This document shows, one piece after another, positions 30,459 through 39,587 of a DNA stretch of 64,000 nucleotides. The translations under genes and the position numbers were made by a program. Source of the DNA: Mucilaginibacter jinjuensis (GTDB lineage: Bacteria; Bacteroidota; Bacteroidia; Sphingobacteriales; Sphingobacteriaceae); the NCBI RefSeq assembly GCF_028596025.1, contig NZ_CP117167.1:2666001-2730000 (forward strand), given 5' to 3'. The notes beneath the pieces are model-generated. The model was not told the DNA's origin. It was given only the letters and a program-made list of their open reading frames with translations, and did no database searches. Position 1 is the stretch's first letter; every line of letters begins with the position of its first letter.

Positions 30459-30644
30459 TTATTGTTTATCCTTCTCTTTCTCTTTGGCAAAATGCGCACG
30501 CGCTTGTTTTAAACCGGTTGCTATGGCTTCACCTTCATTACCGGTTGTTTTTAAAACCTCATTGGCAATTTCTACCGCCTTATCCCGAAGCTTCTTCGGT
30601 TGGTTTTTGTAGGATGGCGGGTAATCTCCGTTATACCAGGGCAT
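30459..30644 (-). CDS. YdaT-like small protein
   Basis: A 61-residue soluble protein beginning MPWYNGDYPPSYKNQPKKLR and followed by AVEIANEVLK and a Lys/Glu-rich tail. The opening (MPW-x-DYP-S-KN) is shared with small proteins of the Bacillus YdaT type, of unknown function. It precedes DUF1810 by 8 nt. Confidence 0.75.
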   Translation of the reverse strand: MPWYNGDYPPSYKNQPKKLRDKAVEIANEVLKTTGNEGEAIATGLKQARAHFAKEKEKDKQ

Positions 30645-30710
30645 GATAAATTAATTATAAGTTTATTTGTTTTCAACAAAATATAGAGGCGATGGTTTGC
30701 CTTAAACAGT

Positions 30711-30750
30711 AAAGCGTGGCTATTTCAACCAACTGAAATAGCCACGCTTT
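30711..30750. terminator. Bidirectional hairpin downstream of SDR
   Basis: A perfect 17-bp inverted repeat has arms at 30711-30727 and 30734-30750 around a 6-nt loop (ACCAAC). It lies just beyond the SDR stop at 30770. A T-rich tail is weak on both strands, so it may work by structure alone. Confidence 0.65.
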
Positions 30751-30769
30751 TAAATTAAAATCTCCAATA

Positions 30770-31516
30770 TTAAGCCTTTAGGCTCATGCCCCCGTCCATT
30801 ATAATCTCGGCACCGGTAATAAAGCTGGCAGCTTCGCCGCAGAAATAGGCTACCATTTTGCCCACATCTTCGGCTTTACCTATTTGTCTCAATGGTATTC
30901 TACCAATCATCCATTCGGTAACATCTTTCAGTTGCTGTTCGTCGAACCCAACCTTATTCATGATCTCCGTTTTGATCGGCCCTGGGCTAACGCTATTCAC
31001 CCGGATTTTGCGCGGAGCCAGTTCTACTGCAGCAATTTTCATGATACTGTTAAGTGCCGCTTTGCTCGATGAGTAGATCGAAGAATTTGCACCGCTGGTA
31101 CTTGCCGTGTTCGAGGACAGAAAAACTACCGAAGCGCCATCATTCAACAACGGGATAAGTTTGCTTAGCGTAAAGTAAGCGCCTTTAAAATTTACGCCAA
31201 TTACGTTATCAAAGGCCGCTTCGGTTGCGTTTTCAATGGTAGTCAATTCAAGCACACCGGCATTAATGAACAGGATATCAATTTTACCATATTGATCTTT
31301 AACCTGCGCTGCCAGCTCTTCAATGGCTGAAACCTGTCCCTGATCGGCAATCATGCCCGTTACGCCAAGTTCGGCAGCGGCTTTATCAATTGCTTCCTTT
31401 CTTCTGCCGGTAATAATTACCTCTGCACCCTGTGCTTTTAATTCTTTAGCAGCAGCATAGCCAATGCCACTGTTTCCGCCTGTTACCAGGGCTATTTTAC
31501 CTTTTAATGTTTCCAT
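30770..31516 (-). CDS. Short-chain dehydrogenase/reductase
   Basis: A 248-residue classical SDR from the ATG at 31516 (METLKGKIALVTGG); codons further upstream overlap the divergent promoter region and are not credible. The NAD(P) site is TGGNSGIGYAAA. The catalytic set is Ser in VVFLSSNTAS and Tyr/Lys in SIYSSSKAAL. NAG appears in LFINAGVLE, and SPGPIKTEIM follows the core. Such enzymes with an HxlR partner often respond to electrophiles or aldehydes. Substrate unknown. Confidence 0.92.
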   Translation of the reverse strand: METLKGKIALVTGGNSGIGYAAAKELKAQGAEVIITGRRKEAIDKAAAELGVTGMIADQGQVSAIEELAAQVKDQYGKIDILFINAGVLELTTIENATEAAFDNVIGVNFKGAYFTLSKLIPLLNDGASVVFLSSNTASTSGANSSIYSSSKAALNSIMKIAAVELAPRKIRVNSVSPGPIKTEIMNKVGFDEQQLKDVTEWMIGRIPLRQIGKAEDVGKMVAYFCGEAASFITGAEIIMDGGMSLKA

Positions 31517-31597
31517 TTCTTGTCTTTTTTTAAATTCTGTGCAAATGTATATTGCAAATGGTATAATTTTGTAACCAGTATCACAGAGTATACCAGT
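31517..31597. promoter_or_regulatory. Divergent promoter region of the SDR/HxlR pair
   Basis: Two -7 elements face outwards: TACATTTG on the minus strand (31549-31542) for the SDR and TAATTTTG on the plus strand (31564-31571) for hxlR. Downstream of the latter, ACCAGTAT occurs twice as a direct repeat (31574-31581 and 31592-31599). It is a plausible HxlR binding site placed to repress its own gene. Confidence 0.5.
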
Positions 31598-31975
31598 ATG
31601 GAAGACGATAAAAGACTTGAGCTTGTAAAAGAAGTGCTTGCTAATCCACGCAATCAAAAAGAGGAAGTGCAGGCACTGCAAGACACCATTTATGTAATTG
31701 GCGGTAAATGGAAACTGCCTATTATTAACTCGATATGTAATGGCAATAGGCGTTTCAGGGAGATTGAACGCAGTATTCCCGGTATTACCACCAGGATGCT
31801 TTCGCGCGAGCTAAAAGAAATGGAAGCCAACCACCTCATTGTGCGCACGGTTACGCCAACAAGCCCGGTAATGGTTGAGTATACAGCGTCTGACTATTGC
31901 CGCTCGTTTGGCGATATTATCCTCGAAATGATTAAATGGGGGAAAGGCCATCGGGAGCGTATTAAAAACAGCTGA
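31598..31975 (+). CDS. HxlR-family winged-helix regulator
   Basis: A 126-residue regulator from the ATG at 31598 (MEDDKRLELVKEVL); the open frame extends upstream through the promoter, so the later start is preferred. The winged helix is visible as DTIYVIGGKWKLPIINSI, NRRFREIERSIPGITTRML and LIVRTVTPTSPVMVEY. HxlR proteins sense electrophiles or redox state and usually control a divergent gene. Here that is the SDR, with an 81-nt gap. Confidence 0.92.
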   Translation: MEDDKRLELVKEVLANPRNQKEEVQALQDTIYVIGGKWKLPIINSICNGNRRFREIERSIPGITTRMLSRELKEMEANHLIVRTVTPTSPVMVEYTASDYCRSFGDIILEMIKWGKGHRERIKNS

Positions 31976-32019
31976 TTATTGCCGGTTGCATGTAAGCTGT
32001 AAATCTGATCAGCTAAATA

Positions 32020-32122
32020 ATACCCCTTATTAATGCTTTTGCAAATTGCAATGGCTTAGTGTTCCCCTAATTTAGGGGAATGCAATGACAGTGCTACCAC
32101 TTCTAACTTTAATAAGGGGTAT
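32020..32122. repeat. Nested palindrome, MITE-like
   Basis: Outer arms ATACCCCTTATTAA (32020-32033) and TTAATAAGGGGTAT (32109-32122) are perfect 14-bp inverted repeats. Nested inside are ATTGCA (32045-32050) with TGCAAT (32081-32086), and TTCCCCTAA (32062-32070) with TTAGGGGAA (32072-32080). The 103-bp element has no ORF. It fills the gap between hxlR and the secreted protein gene. No clear target duplication is seen. Confidence 0.6.
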
Positions 32123-32218
32123 AATCGAAGTGGTTTTAAAGATTGAAACACGTCTAATCAAAATTATATCCGGCAAAACAACTATAGCGGGTTTTTAACG
32201 TATATACATTAAGGCGAT

Positions 32219-32608
32219 ATGAAAAAGCTATTTTTAAGTGCGATTATATTACTGCTGGCAGTCAGTGTGCATGCCCAGGTAGGAGGCACGCCAAGGCAGC
32301 TCACTTGTACCGAAGAAGCTTTCAACTTTAAAGTGGGTATTAAATCGGGCTGGCATTTTGGCCAGGTAAGTATGGGGCCATCCGGGTTACCGCAAAATAT
32401 CCCTGTTCGATCTTTCAATGAGCAGGCTCCGGTAACACAACAGTTTTTATCCGGAAAGGTATTGTTGCTAACAAGTTCCCGAAATACAGTAAACCTCCGT
32501 ATGCCAGATAATTTAAAATTGTTTGCCCCGGATAATTATCAGTTTGATAAGCTCAATTATAAATTTCCCTATAGGATTTCAGTCCCTACAGCGGTTCAAC
32601 ATAATTGA
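32219..32608 (+). CDS. Small secreted protein, uncharacterised
   Basis: A 129-residue protein with a clear signal peptide (MKKLFLSAIILLLAVSVHAQ). The mature part is soluble, has a single Cys (LTCTEEAFNFKVGIKSG) and no recognised domain. The 3' end overlaps the convergent gene at 32586 by 23 nt, so the two transcripts are complementary at their ends. Confidence 0.7.
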   Translation: MKKLFLSAIILLLAVSVHAQVGGTPRQLTCTEEAFNFKVGIKSGWHFGQVSMGPSGLPQNIPVRSFNEQAPVTQQFLSGKVLLLTSSRNTVNLRMPDNLKLFAPDNYQFDKLNYKFPYRISVPTAVQHN

Positions 32609-32858
32609 TAATGAACCTGGCAATTTGTTCCTGCTCTTCTACCGAAAGTATTTCTCCATCGTAAATCCAATAGCCCTTTTCGTCAAATAATATCTTACCC
32701 AGGCAATCGGGGTTTTCATCAAAAGCAGTATACAAAACATACCGTGGTGATGCGTTTCCGGGCGCTGTTTCGGGTAAGATCCTGATCACCTCGTCCGGGC
32801 CGGTTTTTCGCTTTATAAAAGCCTTGGCTTCGCTTTTCAGGTTGCTAAGAGTTGCCAT
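32586..32858 (-). CDS. Small soluble protein, uncharacterised
   Basis: A 90-residue acidic protein, with segments RKTGPDEVIRILPETAPG, YVLYTAFDENPDCLG and a C-terminal EEQEQIARFIINYVEPL. Nothing suggests secretion. No family recognised. Its convergent 3' overlap with the secreted protein gene is 23 nt. Confidence 0.65.
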   Translation of the reverse strand: MATLSNLKSEAKAFIKRKTGPDEVIRILPETAPGNASPRYVLYTAFDENPDCLGKILFDEKGYWIYDGEILSVEEQEQIARFIINYVEPL

Positions 32859-33059
32859 TTTATATATTCAATTTTTTTTCAAATATAAATAAAATGCTAA
32901 ATTTTTTAGCGTTTTTGTTATTTATTACTATTCATATTAACCCAGCATTAAATCTTTAAATACCGTGTTTTGACGGTCGGTTTTAAAATATTAAACCATT
33001 AATTTGCAAGTGATTAGTAAACCCCAATTATTAAAAATACTTCAAAACCCTTAATCACC

Positions 33060-34844
33060 ATGGCCGATTTATCACAGGTGTTTGCAGCAGCGGGATCGTT
33101 GTTGAGCACTAAACAACTAAAGGATACAACATTAATGACAGGCGGGGATAATGACCCGAACCCTGTAAAGCTTTCGGCAGAAAAAGCATTGCCTTTTACT
33201 TTGCCCGATGTTACTTTTAACATTAATGCCAGCGCCGAGCTTGATGTAATGTTGTTTAACCAGGCCACAGATAACGACCCCGATGGTGTAATTGGTACTC
33301 AAGATGCCATTATAGCGCCTGATACAGCCACTGATGCTTATCTTAAGTATGCAGCCGGTATTACAGTAAGTGCTACTGCAGGTGTAAATATCCCGATTGC
33401 AAGTATTGGTTTTGATGAAAAACTGAGTGTAAGTGGCAACGCTGCTGCAGCCTATTACAAACAACACAATAACGGCGACGCGATGAATACCGCATTTGTG
33501 GGCGATATTAAAGCGATTAAAACCGTATTTATACCAGATGATATTACCAGCCTGGCCGAGGGCGATGCGCTTACTTTTAGTGTAAACGGCTCGTTAAAGA
33601 GTGACCTGAAAGTGAGCTGGTCTAACATATTTTCGCAAAGCCTGAGTGTGCTGGGCGAATATTTACCCACACCGGTTACACTCGACCTGAGCCTGAGCCC
33701 TTCTGTATCAGTAGAGTTTATAGTAGAAGTAACCGATGCCTTTGCCCTGGTTATAAAAAAGCTGGCCGGTAACCAATGCCTGTTATCGGTTAAAAAGACC
33801 AAATCTGTAAGTACGGATACCACGGCATCGGCAGGTATAGATATTTCATTTAAAGATAGCGATGCAGCCAAAACACAGCTGACAGCGATTTATAATCAGT
33901 TGATCCAATCGGTGTTCGGCAATTCCATTACGGATGTTAACACGGCTTTGGCTAATGTAAAAAGCGGAATTGCAATTGCTACCCAGAACGAACTGGTAAA
34001 CGGCCTGATTGCCCGTTACAATCTGGGAGGCGTTGCTGATGCTATAGACCAGCTCATTGCCAAAGTAAACGCTATAGAACAGTACGTGCCAAACCTGATT
34101 GGTGACGTTGCAACAGCAACCGTTAAATTGAACTTTAGCTATGAGTATAAGCGTATTGACCTGGAGAAAGATGTACTCTCGGTAAATATAGCCACCACCG
34201 ATTTGTTGAATTATCACGATAAACTACTGCGTTTCGATATTACCCAATTACTGAGCGATATGCGCGGCGGAGTTATCCCTTATCAATTGAATAGTTATTT
34301 AAACCAGAAAACTTTGACCATTACCAGCACCTGGGGGTTGGGGTTAACTGTGTTTAGCTTTACGCTGCTGGGGCAGGATATATTTACGCTTGAGAATGTA
34401 GTTAACGAAAATTTTGCAGGCGCACAACAAGTTAGCACCGAGGGAACGCAGCAATATAAATGGGTGTTCGGCAATGGCTCGGGCTCGTGGCTGAGCCAGA
34501 TAAATGGCCAAATGCCTGCTTACGGAGCATCGACACTTGATCAGTTTGATTTTACATTTTTGCTGAGCACTGCTTTAAAAAATAACGGTGTTAATGCGGA
34601 CGAATTAAATACCTACTTTGATTTTGCTGTGGTGTGGGATGCCGTTCAGCAGAGCGATCTCGGAGCGCTGACCGTCAAATACACAACCGGCACAAGTTCT
34701 ATCCTTAATCAGCCGGCTACAATAGAAAATAAACTTACGTTTTTACCGGCTTTGATGAAGCCGCTTATCGAAAAAATAGCCACTACCGGTTGGGTAAACA
34801 ATATCCCTTACCTAACCAAAGCGATGAGCGCTGCGTTGCCTTAA
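33060..34844 (+). CDS. Large protein of unknown function, first part, ends at an in-frame TAA
   Basis: A 594-residue product with no signal peptide and no membrane segment. It is rich in Ala, Thr, Ser and Asp with repeated beta-strand-like stretches (VTFNINASAELDVMLFN, VTLDLSLSPSVSVEFIVEVT), suggesting a beta-rich fold. I recognise no domain. The reading frame stays open for 165 more codons after the TAA at 34842-34844, so the original protein was probably 758 residues. Whether the first part alone is functional is unclear. Confidence 0.65.
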   Translation: MADLSQVFAAAGSLLSTKQLKDTTLMTGGDNDPNPVKLSAEKALPFTLPDVTFNINASAELDVMLFNQATDNDPDGVIGTQDAIIAPDTATDAYLKYAAGITVSATAGVNIPIASIGFDEKLSVSGNAAAAYYKQHNNGDAMNTAFVGDIKAIKTVFIPDDITSLAEGDALTFSVNGSLKSDLKVSWSNIFSQSLSVLGEYLPTPVTLDLSLSPSVSVEFIVEVTDAFALVIKKLAGNQCLLSVKKTKSVSTDTTASAGIDISFKDSDAAKTQLTAIYNQLIQSVFGNSITDVNTALANVKSGIAIATQNELVNGLIARYNLGGVADAIDQLIAKVNAIEQYVPNLIGDVATATVKLNFSYEYKRIDLEKDVLSVNIATTDLLNYHDKLLRFDITQLLSDMRGGVIPYQLNSYLNQKTLTITSTWGLGLTVFSFTLLGQDIFTLENVVNENFAGAQQVSTEGTQQYKWVFGNGSGSWLSQINGQMPAYGASTLDQFDFTFLLSTALKNNGVNADELNTYFDFAVVWDAVQQSDLGALTVKYTTGTSSILNQPATIENKLTFLPALMKPLIEKIATTGWVNNIPYLTKAMSAALP

Positions 34845-35339
34845 GAGAATCAGGCAGGGCGTACATCTGTTACAGATCGTGTAGCCATTTATAAACAGCT
34901 GTGGCAGTTTTATTTTGATAATTATGAAAATGACCCTCAAACTGATTTTGCCGGAACAGCTAAGAATACGATCCAAACATTAGGAAACACCTATAATAAT
35001 CTGGCTAATTGGGAAGGAGGAAACTGGCCCGGCACCTACGCTAATATTATTAACATGGATAATAACATGCTTAATGCATTAAAACAATATATCCAGGGCT
35101 TTACAGACTTGAAACACGCAATTGATACCCAGGCATCGTATACCGCTTTTAAAAACATTTTTAATAATGAGCTGAGTTTAATTGGCACCCAGGATTTTTA
35201 TGTTAGAACAGCAGGCTATTTTTTACTGTTACATGCCGCCGAACTTAATCAGCAAGACAAAGCCCAAAGTGTATTTACAATTACAACTGGGGCCGATAAT
35301 AATCAGCAGACCATAAATTTTGCTTTACTGAAAAGCTAA
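34845..35339 (+). pseudogene. In-frame continuation of the 33060 gene beyond a stop codon
   Basis: These 495 nt are in the same frame as the gene at 33060 and contain no further stop until 35337-35339. The first 70 codons (ENQAGRTSVTDRVAIYKQLW onward) have no Met, so they can only be translated by readthrough of the TAA or if the TAA is an error. The next Met is at 35055. The predicted protein looks like normal sequence (IQGFTDLKHAIDTQASYTAF, YVRTAGYFLLLHAAELNQQD) and is probably helical. It is best read as the C-terminal domain of one gene broken by a single substitution. Confidence 0.7.
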
Positions 35340-35358
35340 TTGAATACTAAATAAACAG

Positions 35359-35391
35359 AAGGGCGATTTTCAATCAGAAAATTGCCCTTTT
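35359..35391 (+). terminator. Terminator after the broken gene
   Basis: AAGGGCGATTTTC (35359-35371) pairs with GAAAATTGCCCTT (35377-35389) with one G-T wobble, followed by TTTT. It lies just past the distal stop codon at 35339, which argues that transcription normally ends after the full 758-codon frame. Confidence 0.85.
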
Positions 35392-35561
35392 TGTTTATTT
35401 CAACTTTTGGCAACTGCCGGATAAGCTGCCCTCTGGTTGCATTTTGGAATATGGAACTTAGATTGTTCCTTACAATTACGTTAAAGCGCCCGATCACTCT
35501 AACTTTAATAATTGCAGAAATAGGGTTTATTTCCGCATAGTTATTTCTTAATCCCCGGCGC

Positions 35562-36887
35562 ATGTACTTCATTCAAAAGTTTCTTAATCCGTTGCGTATT
35601 GTTACAACGGTTTTTGCCATTCTGATTATAATTGGGGATAAAGGTTATGCGCAAAAGGAAGTTGTAAAACCCGAATCTATACAACCGGCTGCACAAATCG
35701 ATATTTTTGATGTGCTCAGAAAAATAACCAAAAAGCCACCTAAAGTTGTAGATACTCCCAAAGCTGGCGAGCGGAACCTTTCTATTTTGCCCGTTATTGG
35801 TTATAGCCCTGCAAACGGAGGAATAATAGGGGCTACGGCAAGTATCACCAAATATTTGGCCGATCCGCAAACAACCCGGCTTACAACTGCCTTACTTAAT
35901 GCTTCTGTCACCTCAAAAGAGCAGGTTATTTTATCACTGAGGTATGATCTTTATACCCCGAAAAACAAATGGTACATATCGGGCGATAACCGCTTATTGT
36001 TTTTTACGCAGCCCACTTACGGCCTGGGTATCTACGGCCTGCACAGCCAACCTTACAGTTTTAGCTGGAATGGAATTAGCGGTACCACCAAAGGTGATTT
36101 GTCGCAACCATTGAAATATAATTACCTGCGCTTGTATGAAACTTTTTTGCGGAAGATCAATGATAATCACTGGTATGCCGGTGCGGGTGTAATGATAGAT
36201 TATAATTCTAAAATACAGGATGAATCGTTAAAATTAGATTCGCCCGTACACATAACTTCGCACTATACCTACTCAAAATATTATGGCTTTAATACAACCA
36301 GCTACGGCACCAATGGCATCTCGGCCCAAATTATGCACGATAGTCGCGACAACCCGGTAAACCCCTATAAAGGTTATTACTTTAACGCTTACTACCGGGT
36401 AAATCCCAAATTTCTGGGCAGCTCGCAAAGCAGTTCTGTGCTTTATTACGAGTACCGCACTTATGTTAATGTAAACAAAGCTATCCCTCAAAACCTTATT
36501 GCATTTTGGTTTTGGGGTATCAATGTAATATCGGGCCATGTGCCTTATTTAGAACTGCCATCCATTACCTGGGATACCTATAACCGGTCGGGCAGGGGGT
36601 ATATCCAGGGCAGGTTCAGGGGAAATAATATGTTTTATGCCGAATCCGAATTTCGTTTCCGGCTTACCCGCAATGGCCTGCTAGGAGGCGTTACCTTTTT
36701 AGATTGTACCACGGCCAGTAACCCGCTGCCGCTCACCAGTCAAAACCTGTTTAACACCATAGCACCCGGCGGCGGCTTTGGGCTCCGCATTAAAATGAAT
36801 AAAAACGACCGAACCAATATCACTGCCGATTACGGTATAGGGCATGGTTTCTCTGGCATTTATCTAAACATGCGGGAAGCGTTTTAA
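35562..36887 (+). CDS. BamA/TamA-type outer-membrane beta-barrel protein
   Basis: A 441-residue protein with a signal peptide (IVTTVFAILIIIGDKGYAQ), a short linker, and then a barrel of the bacterial surface antigen/Omp85 type. Diagnostic stretches are SILPVIGYSPANGGIIGA near the start and MHDSRDNPVNPYKGYYFN in the middle, with GGGFGLRIKMNKNDRTNITADYG near the end. There are no POTRA domains, so it is a short single-barrel family member. Cargo is unknown. It lies after the terminator of the broken gene and reads toward an ABC permease. Confidence 0.85.
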   Translation: MYFIQKFLNPLRIVTTVFAILIIIGDKGYAQKEVVKPESIQPAAQIDIFDVLRKITKKPPKVVDTPKAGERNLSILPVIGYSPANGGIIGATASITKYLADPQTTRLTTALLNASVTSKEQVILSLRYDLYTPKNKWYISGDNRLLFFTQPTYGLGIYGLHSQPYSFSWNGISGTTKGDLSQPLKYNYLRLYETFLRKINDNHWYAGAGVMIDYNSKIQDESLKLDSPVHITSHYTYSKYYGFNTTSYGTNGISAQIMHDSRDNPVNPYKGYYFNAYYRVNPKFLGSSQSSSVLYYEYRTYVNVNKAIPQNLIAFWFWGINVISGHVPYLELPSITWDTYNRSGRGYIQGRFRGNNMFYAESEFRFRLTRNGLLGGVTFLDCTTASNPLPLTSQNLFNTIAPGGGFGLRIKMNKNDRTNITADYGIGHGFSGIYLNMREAF

Positions 36888-37042
36888 GCTATGGCAATAT
36901 GCTATAACCGAACAATCACTGTATCATATCCGAACGCATATTAGATTCGATTTTTTAATTAAGTGCCTTATTTTAAATGGTTTAATACATTGGCATCTTA
37001 TTGGGTTATCAGGTATTTGTAATACTGCATAATCTAATCGCT

Positions 37043-39472
37043 ATGTTAAAAAGCTACTTTAAAACCGCGCTTCGTTTTTTATTAAAGAATAAAACGTTCA
37101 GCTTCATTAATATTTTTGGTTTGGCCGTTGGTACGCTTTGCTGTTTATACATATTGCTATATGTACAGCAGCAATATAGCTACGATAAGCAGCATACAAA
37201 CGCGAAAAATATTTATCGCATTACCGCCTCAATGGTGCTTACCGGCGATAAACATAGCTTTGCTTCGGTTTCGCCGCCTGTTGCTGCTGCATTAAAAAGT
37301 GATTTCCCCGAGGTTAAAAGCTACACGCGCGTATTAAAAACAGATAATTTAGGTGCTAAAGAGCATTTGCTCCGTTACCAGGAACAATCATTTTATGAGA
37401 AAGGGGCGTTTTATGTCGACTCTACCTTTTTCGATCTGTTCAGCTACCACTTTGTAGAAGGCAAGGCACCTCATGCGTTAGATGAGCCTTATTCTATCGT
37501 ATTACTAAAACCAATAGCCGATAAACTTTTCGGACACGAAAGTGCATTAGGCAAGGTGATCAACATTAACGATCAATGGGTTAAGCACGATTTTAAAGTT
37601 ACCGGTGTAGTAGACGAAAGCCTGGGAAAATCGCATATCGAGGGTAATATGTTTATCTCCATGAAAAGCGGCGAAACCGGTACCTCACTGGCTAATGACG
37701 GCGAATGGGCAGGCAATAATTATACATACTCCTACATAGAACTTAAACCGGGCGCTGATGCTAAAGCTTTAGAGAAAAAACTACCCGCATTTCTGAATAA
37801 ATATGCAGGCCAAAAGTTAAAAAACCTGGGTATTCAGAAAGTAATGAACCTGGAACCGGTTACCACAATCCACACCACATCTGGGTATGATGCAGAGCCC
37901 AGTAAAACTGCCGATCCATCATTCCTGTTAATATTGGTATTAATTGCCGTAATGATCCAGGTGATAGCCTGTATTAATTTCATGAACCTGTCAACCGCGC
38001 GCGCATCAAAACGGGCTAAAGAGGTTGGCGTGCGCAAAGTGATTGGCGCAGGCAAATTCGATTTAATTCAACAGTTTTTGGGCGAATCATTTTTACTCGC
38101 TTTTATAGGCGTGATTATTGCTTTGCCTTTATTATGGGCTGTATTACCTTATTTAAACAGCATCACACATACCGATATCCGCTTAACTTTCTTCAGCGAT
38201 TACCGTTTATGGCTTATGCTGGCATCGTTGGTTATTGTTACCGGCTTTGTGGCAGGTAGTTACCCCGCATTTTACTTATCGGCGTTTGAGGCTGTAAAAG
38301 TAATTAAAGGCAACTTTAGTAGTAAGATATCAGCGGCGGGTATCCGCCGTTCACTGGTGGTGTTTCAGTTTGTTTTGTCTATCGTTTTAATAAGCGGCAT
38401 CGTTATTATTTATAGTCAGCTGAACTATATTAAAGCAAAGGATCTAGGGTTCGATCAAAGTCAGAAGCTGGTTTTTAATTTCTATACCAGCGATGCACAA
38501 AACAGGATGGCCGCCTTAGCCAGTGACTTGCGGCAATTATCAGGTGTTAAGGCTGTTAGCAGTGCTGATAACTACCTGAGCCAGTTTATTATGCACGATC
38601 ATGGCGTTTACCCCGAAGGCGGCAATATGGAGACGGCTATCGACGCCCAAAATATAACATGCGACCAATATTTTGTAAAAGCAAACGGCATTAAATTGCT
38701 GAGCGGCCGCGATTTGATGCAGGGCGATTCGGGCAAGGTGCTTATTAACCAAACATTAGCCAAAAGGCTTAACCTTACCGAGCAAACAGCTATTGGCGCA
38801 AGGTTGTATTCGCATTATGCGCCTAACCCGGCATGGTACGTTACCGTTGCCGGGGTGATGAAAGATTTTAACTATAATTCGTTGCATAATGATGTACGCC
38901 CGTTTATGCTGATTTACGATACGCATGCATGGTCTTTTAACAGCATGGTGGTGGCAACGAACAGTAAAAACTATAAAGCATTATTAAGCCAGATAAGTGC
39001 GGTATGGCATAAAAACTTGCCATTGGTGCCTTTCGAATATTCGTTTCTGGATAGCGAGGTACAAAAGCAATACGAAACAGAGATTGTACTCTCGCAGATC
39101 ATCAATTCATTTACTTTGATAGCCATCCTGATCTCCTGCCTGGGTTTATTCGGGCTGGCGGCCTTTAGTGCCGAGCAACGCCGGAAAGAGATAGGCGTGC
39201 GCAAAGTGCTGGGCTCAAGCGTATCGGGGATTGTGAAGTTATTATCGGTTGATTTTGTGAAACTGGTTGTTATCTCATTCATTATAGCCACACCAATTGC
39301 CTGGTATGGCATGAACAAATGGCTGCAGGCCTTTGCCTACCGCGTAACACTTAGTTGGTGGATGTTTGCCTTAGCCGGAATGATGGCATTGTTTATAGCG
39401 CTTTTTACAGTGAGCTTCCAAGCCATCAAAGCGGCTTTGCTAAACCCGGTGAAGAGCTTAAGAAGTGAGTAA
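37043..39472 (+). CDS. FtsX/MacB-type ABC transporter permease
   Basis: An 809-residue permease from the ATG at 37043 (MLKSYFKTALRFLLKNKTF); the frame is open 14 codons further up but lacks a sensible start. It has an N-terminal helix, a periplasmic MacB-like domain and two FtsX-type regions, each with ARASKRAKEVGVRKVIGAG-like or EQRRKEIGVRKVLGSS boundary motifs, with four C-terminal helices per region. In Bacteroidota such long permeases export antibiotics, lipids or lipoproteins. No ATPase gene is adjacent, so a partner must be elsewhere. Confidence 0.9.
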   Translation: MLKSYFKTALRFLLKNKTFSFINIFGLAVGTLCCLYILLYVQQQYSYDKQHTNAKNIYRITASMVLTGDKHSFASVSPPVAAALKSDFPEVKSYTRVLKTDNLGAKEHLLRYQEQSFYEKGAFYVDSTFFDLFSYHFVEGKAPHALDEPYSIVLLKPIADKLFGHESALGKVININDQWVKHDFKVTGVVDESLGKSHIEGNMFISMKSGETGTSLANDGEWAGNNYTYSYIELKPGADAKALEKKLPAFLNKYAGQKLKNLGIQKVMNLEPVTTIHTTSGYDAEPSKTADPSFLLILVLIAVMIQVIACINFMNLSTARASKRAKEVGVRKVIGAGKFDLIQQFLGESFLLAFIGVIIALPLLWAVLPYLNSITHTDIRLTFFSDYRLWLMLASLVIVTGFVAGSYPAFYLSAFEAVKVIKGNFSSKISAAGIRRSLVVFQFVLSIVLISGIVIIYSQLNYIKAKDLGFDQSQKLVFNFYTSDAQNRMAALASDLRQLSGVKAVSSADNYLSQFIMHDHGVYPEGGNMETAIDAQNITCDQYFVKANGIKLLSGRDLMQGDSGKVLINQTLAKRLNLTEQTAIGARLYSHYAPNPAWYVTVAGVMKDFNYNSLHNDVRPFMLIYDTHAWSFNSMVVATNSKNYKALLSQISAVWHKNLPLVPFEYSFLDSEVQKQYETEIVLSQIINSFTLIAILISCLGLFGLAAFSAEQRRKEIGVRKVLGSSVSGIVKLLSVDFVKLVVISFIIATPIAWYGMNKWLQAFAYRVTLSWWMFALAGMMALFIALFTVSFQAIKAALLNPVKSLRSE

Positions 39473-39494
39473 TCAAGTTATCAAGTTAAGGGAA

Positions 39495-39585
39495 TTTAAT
39501 ATCGAATATAGAATATCCAATATCGAATAATGAAAGAGAACTTCGATGTTGGATATTCAAAATTCATTATTCGATATTATTCAAT
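39495..39585. repeat. ATATCGAATA-type imperfect inverted repeat
   Basis: The segment from about 39495 to 39535 (words AATATCGAATA, GAATATCCAATATCGAAT) pairs imperfectly with its complement at about 39545-39585. It fills the gap between two convergent genes and is a low-complexity word repeat. Confidence 0.5.
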
Positions 39586-39587
39586 CC

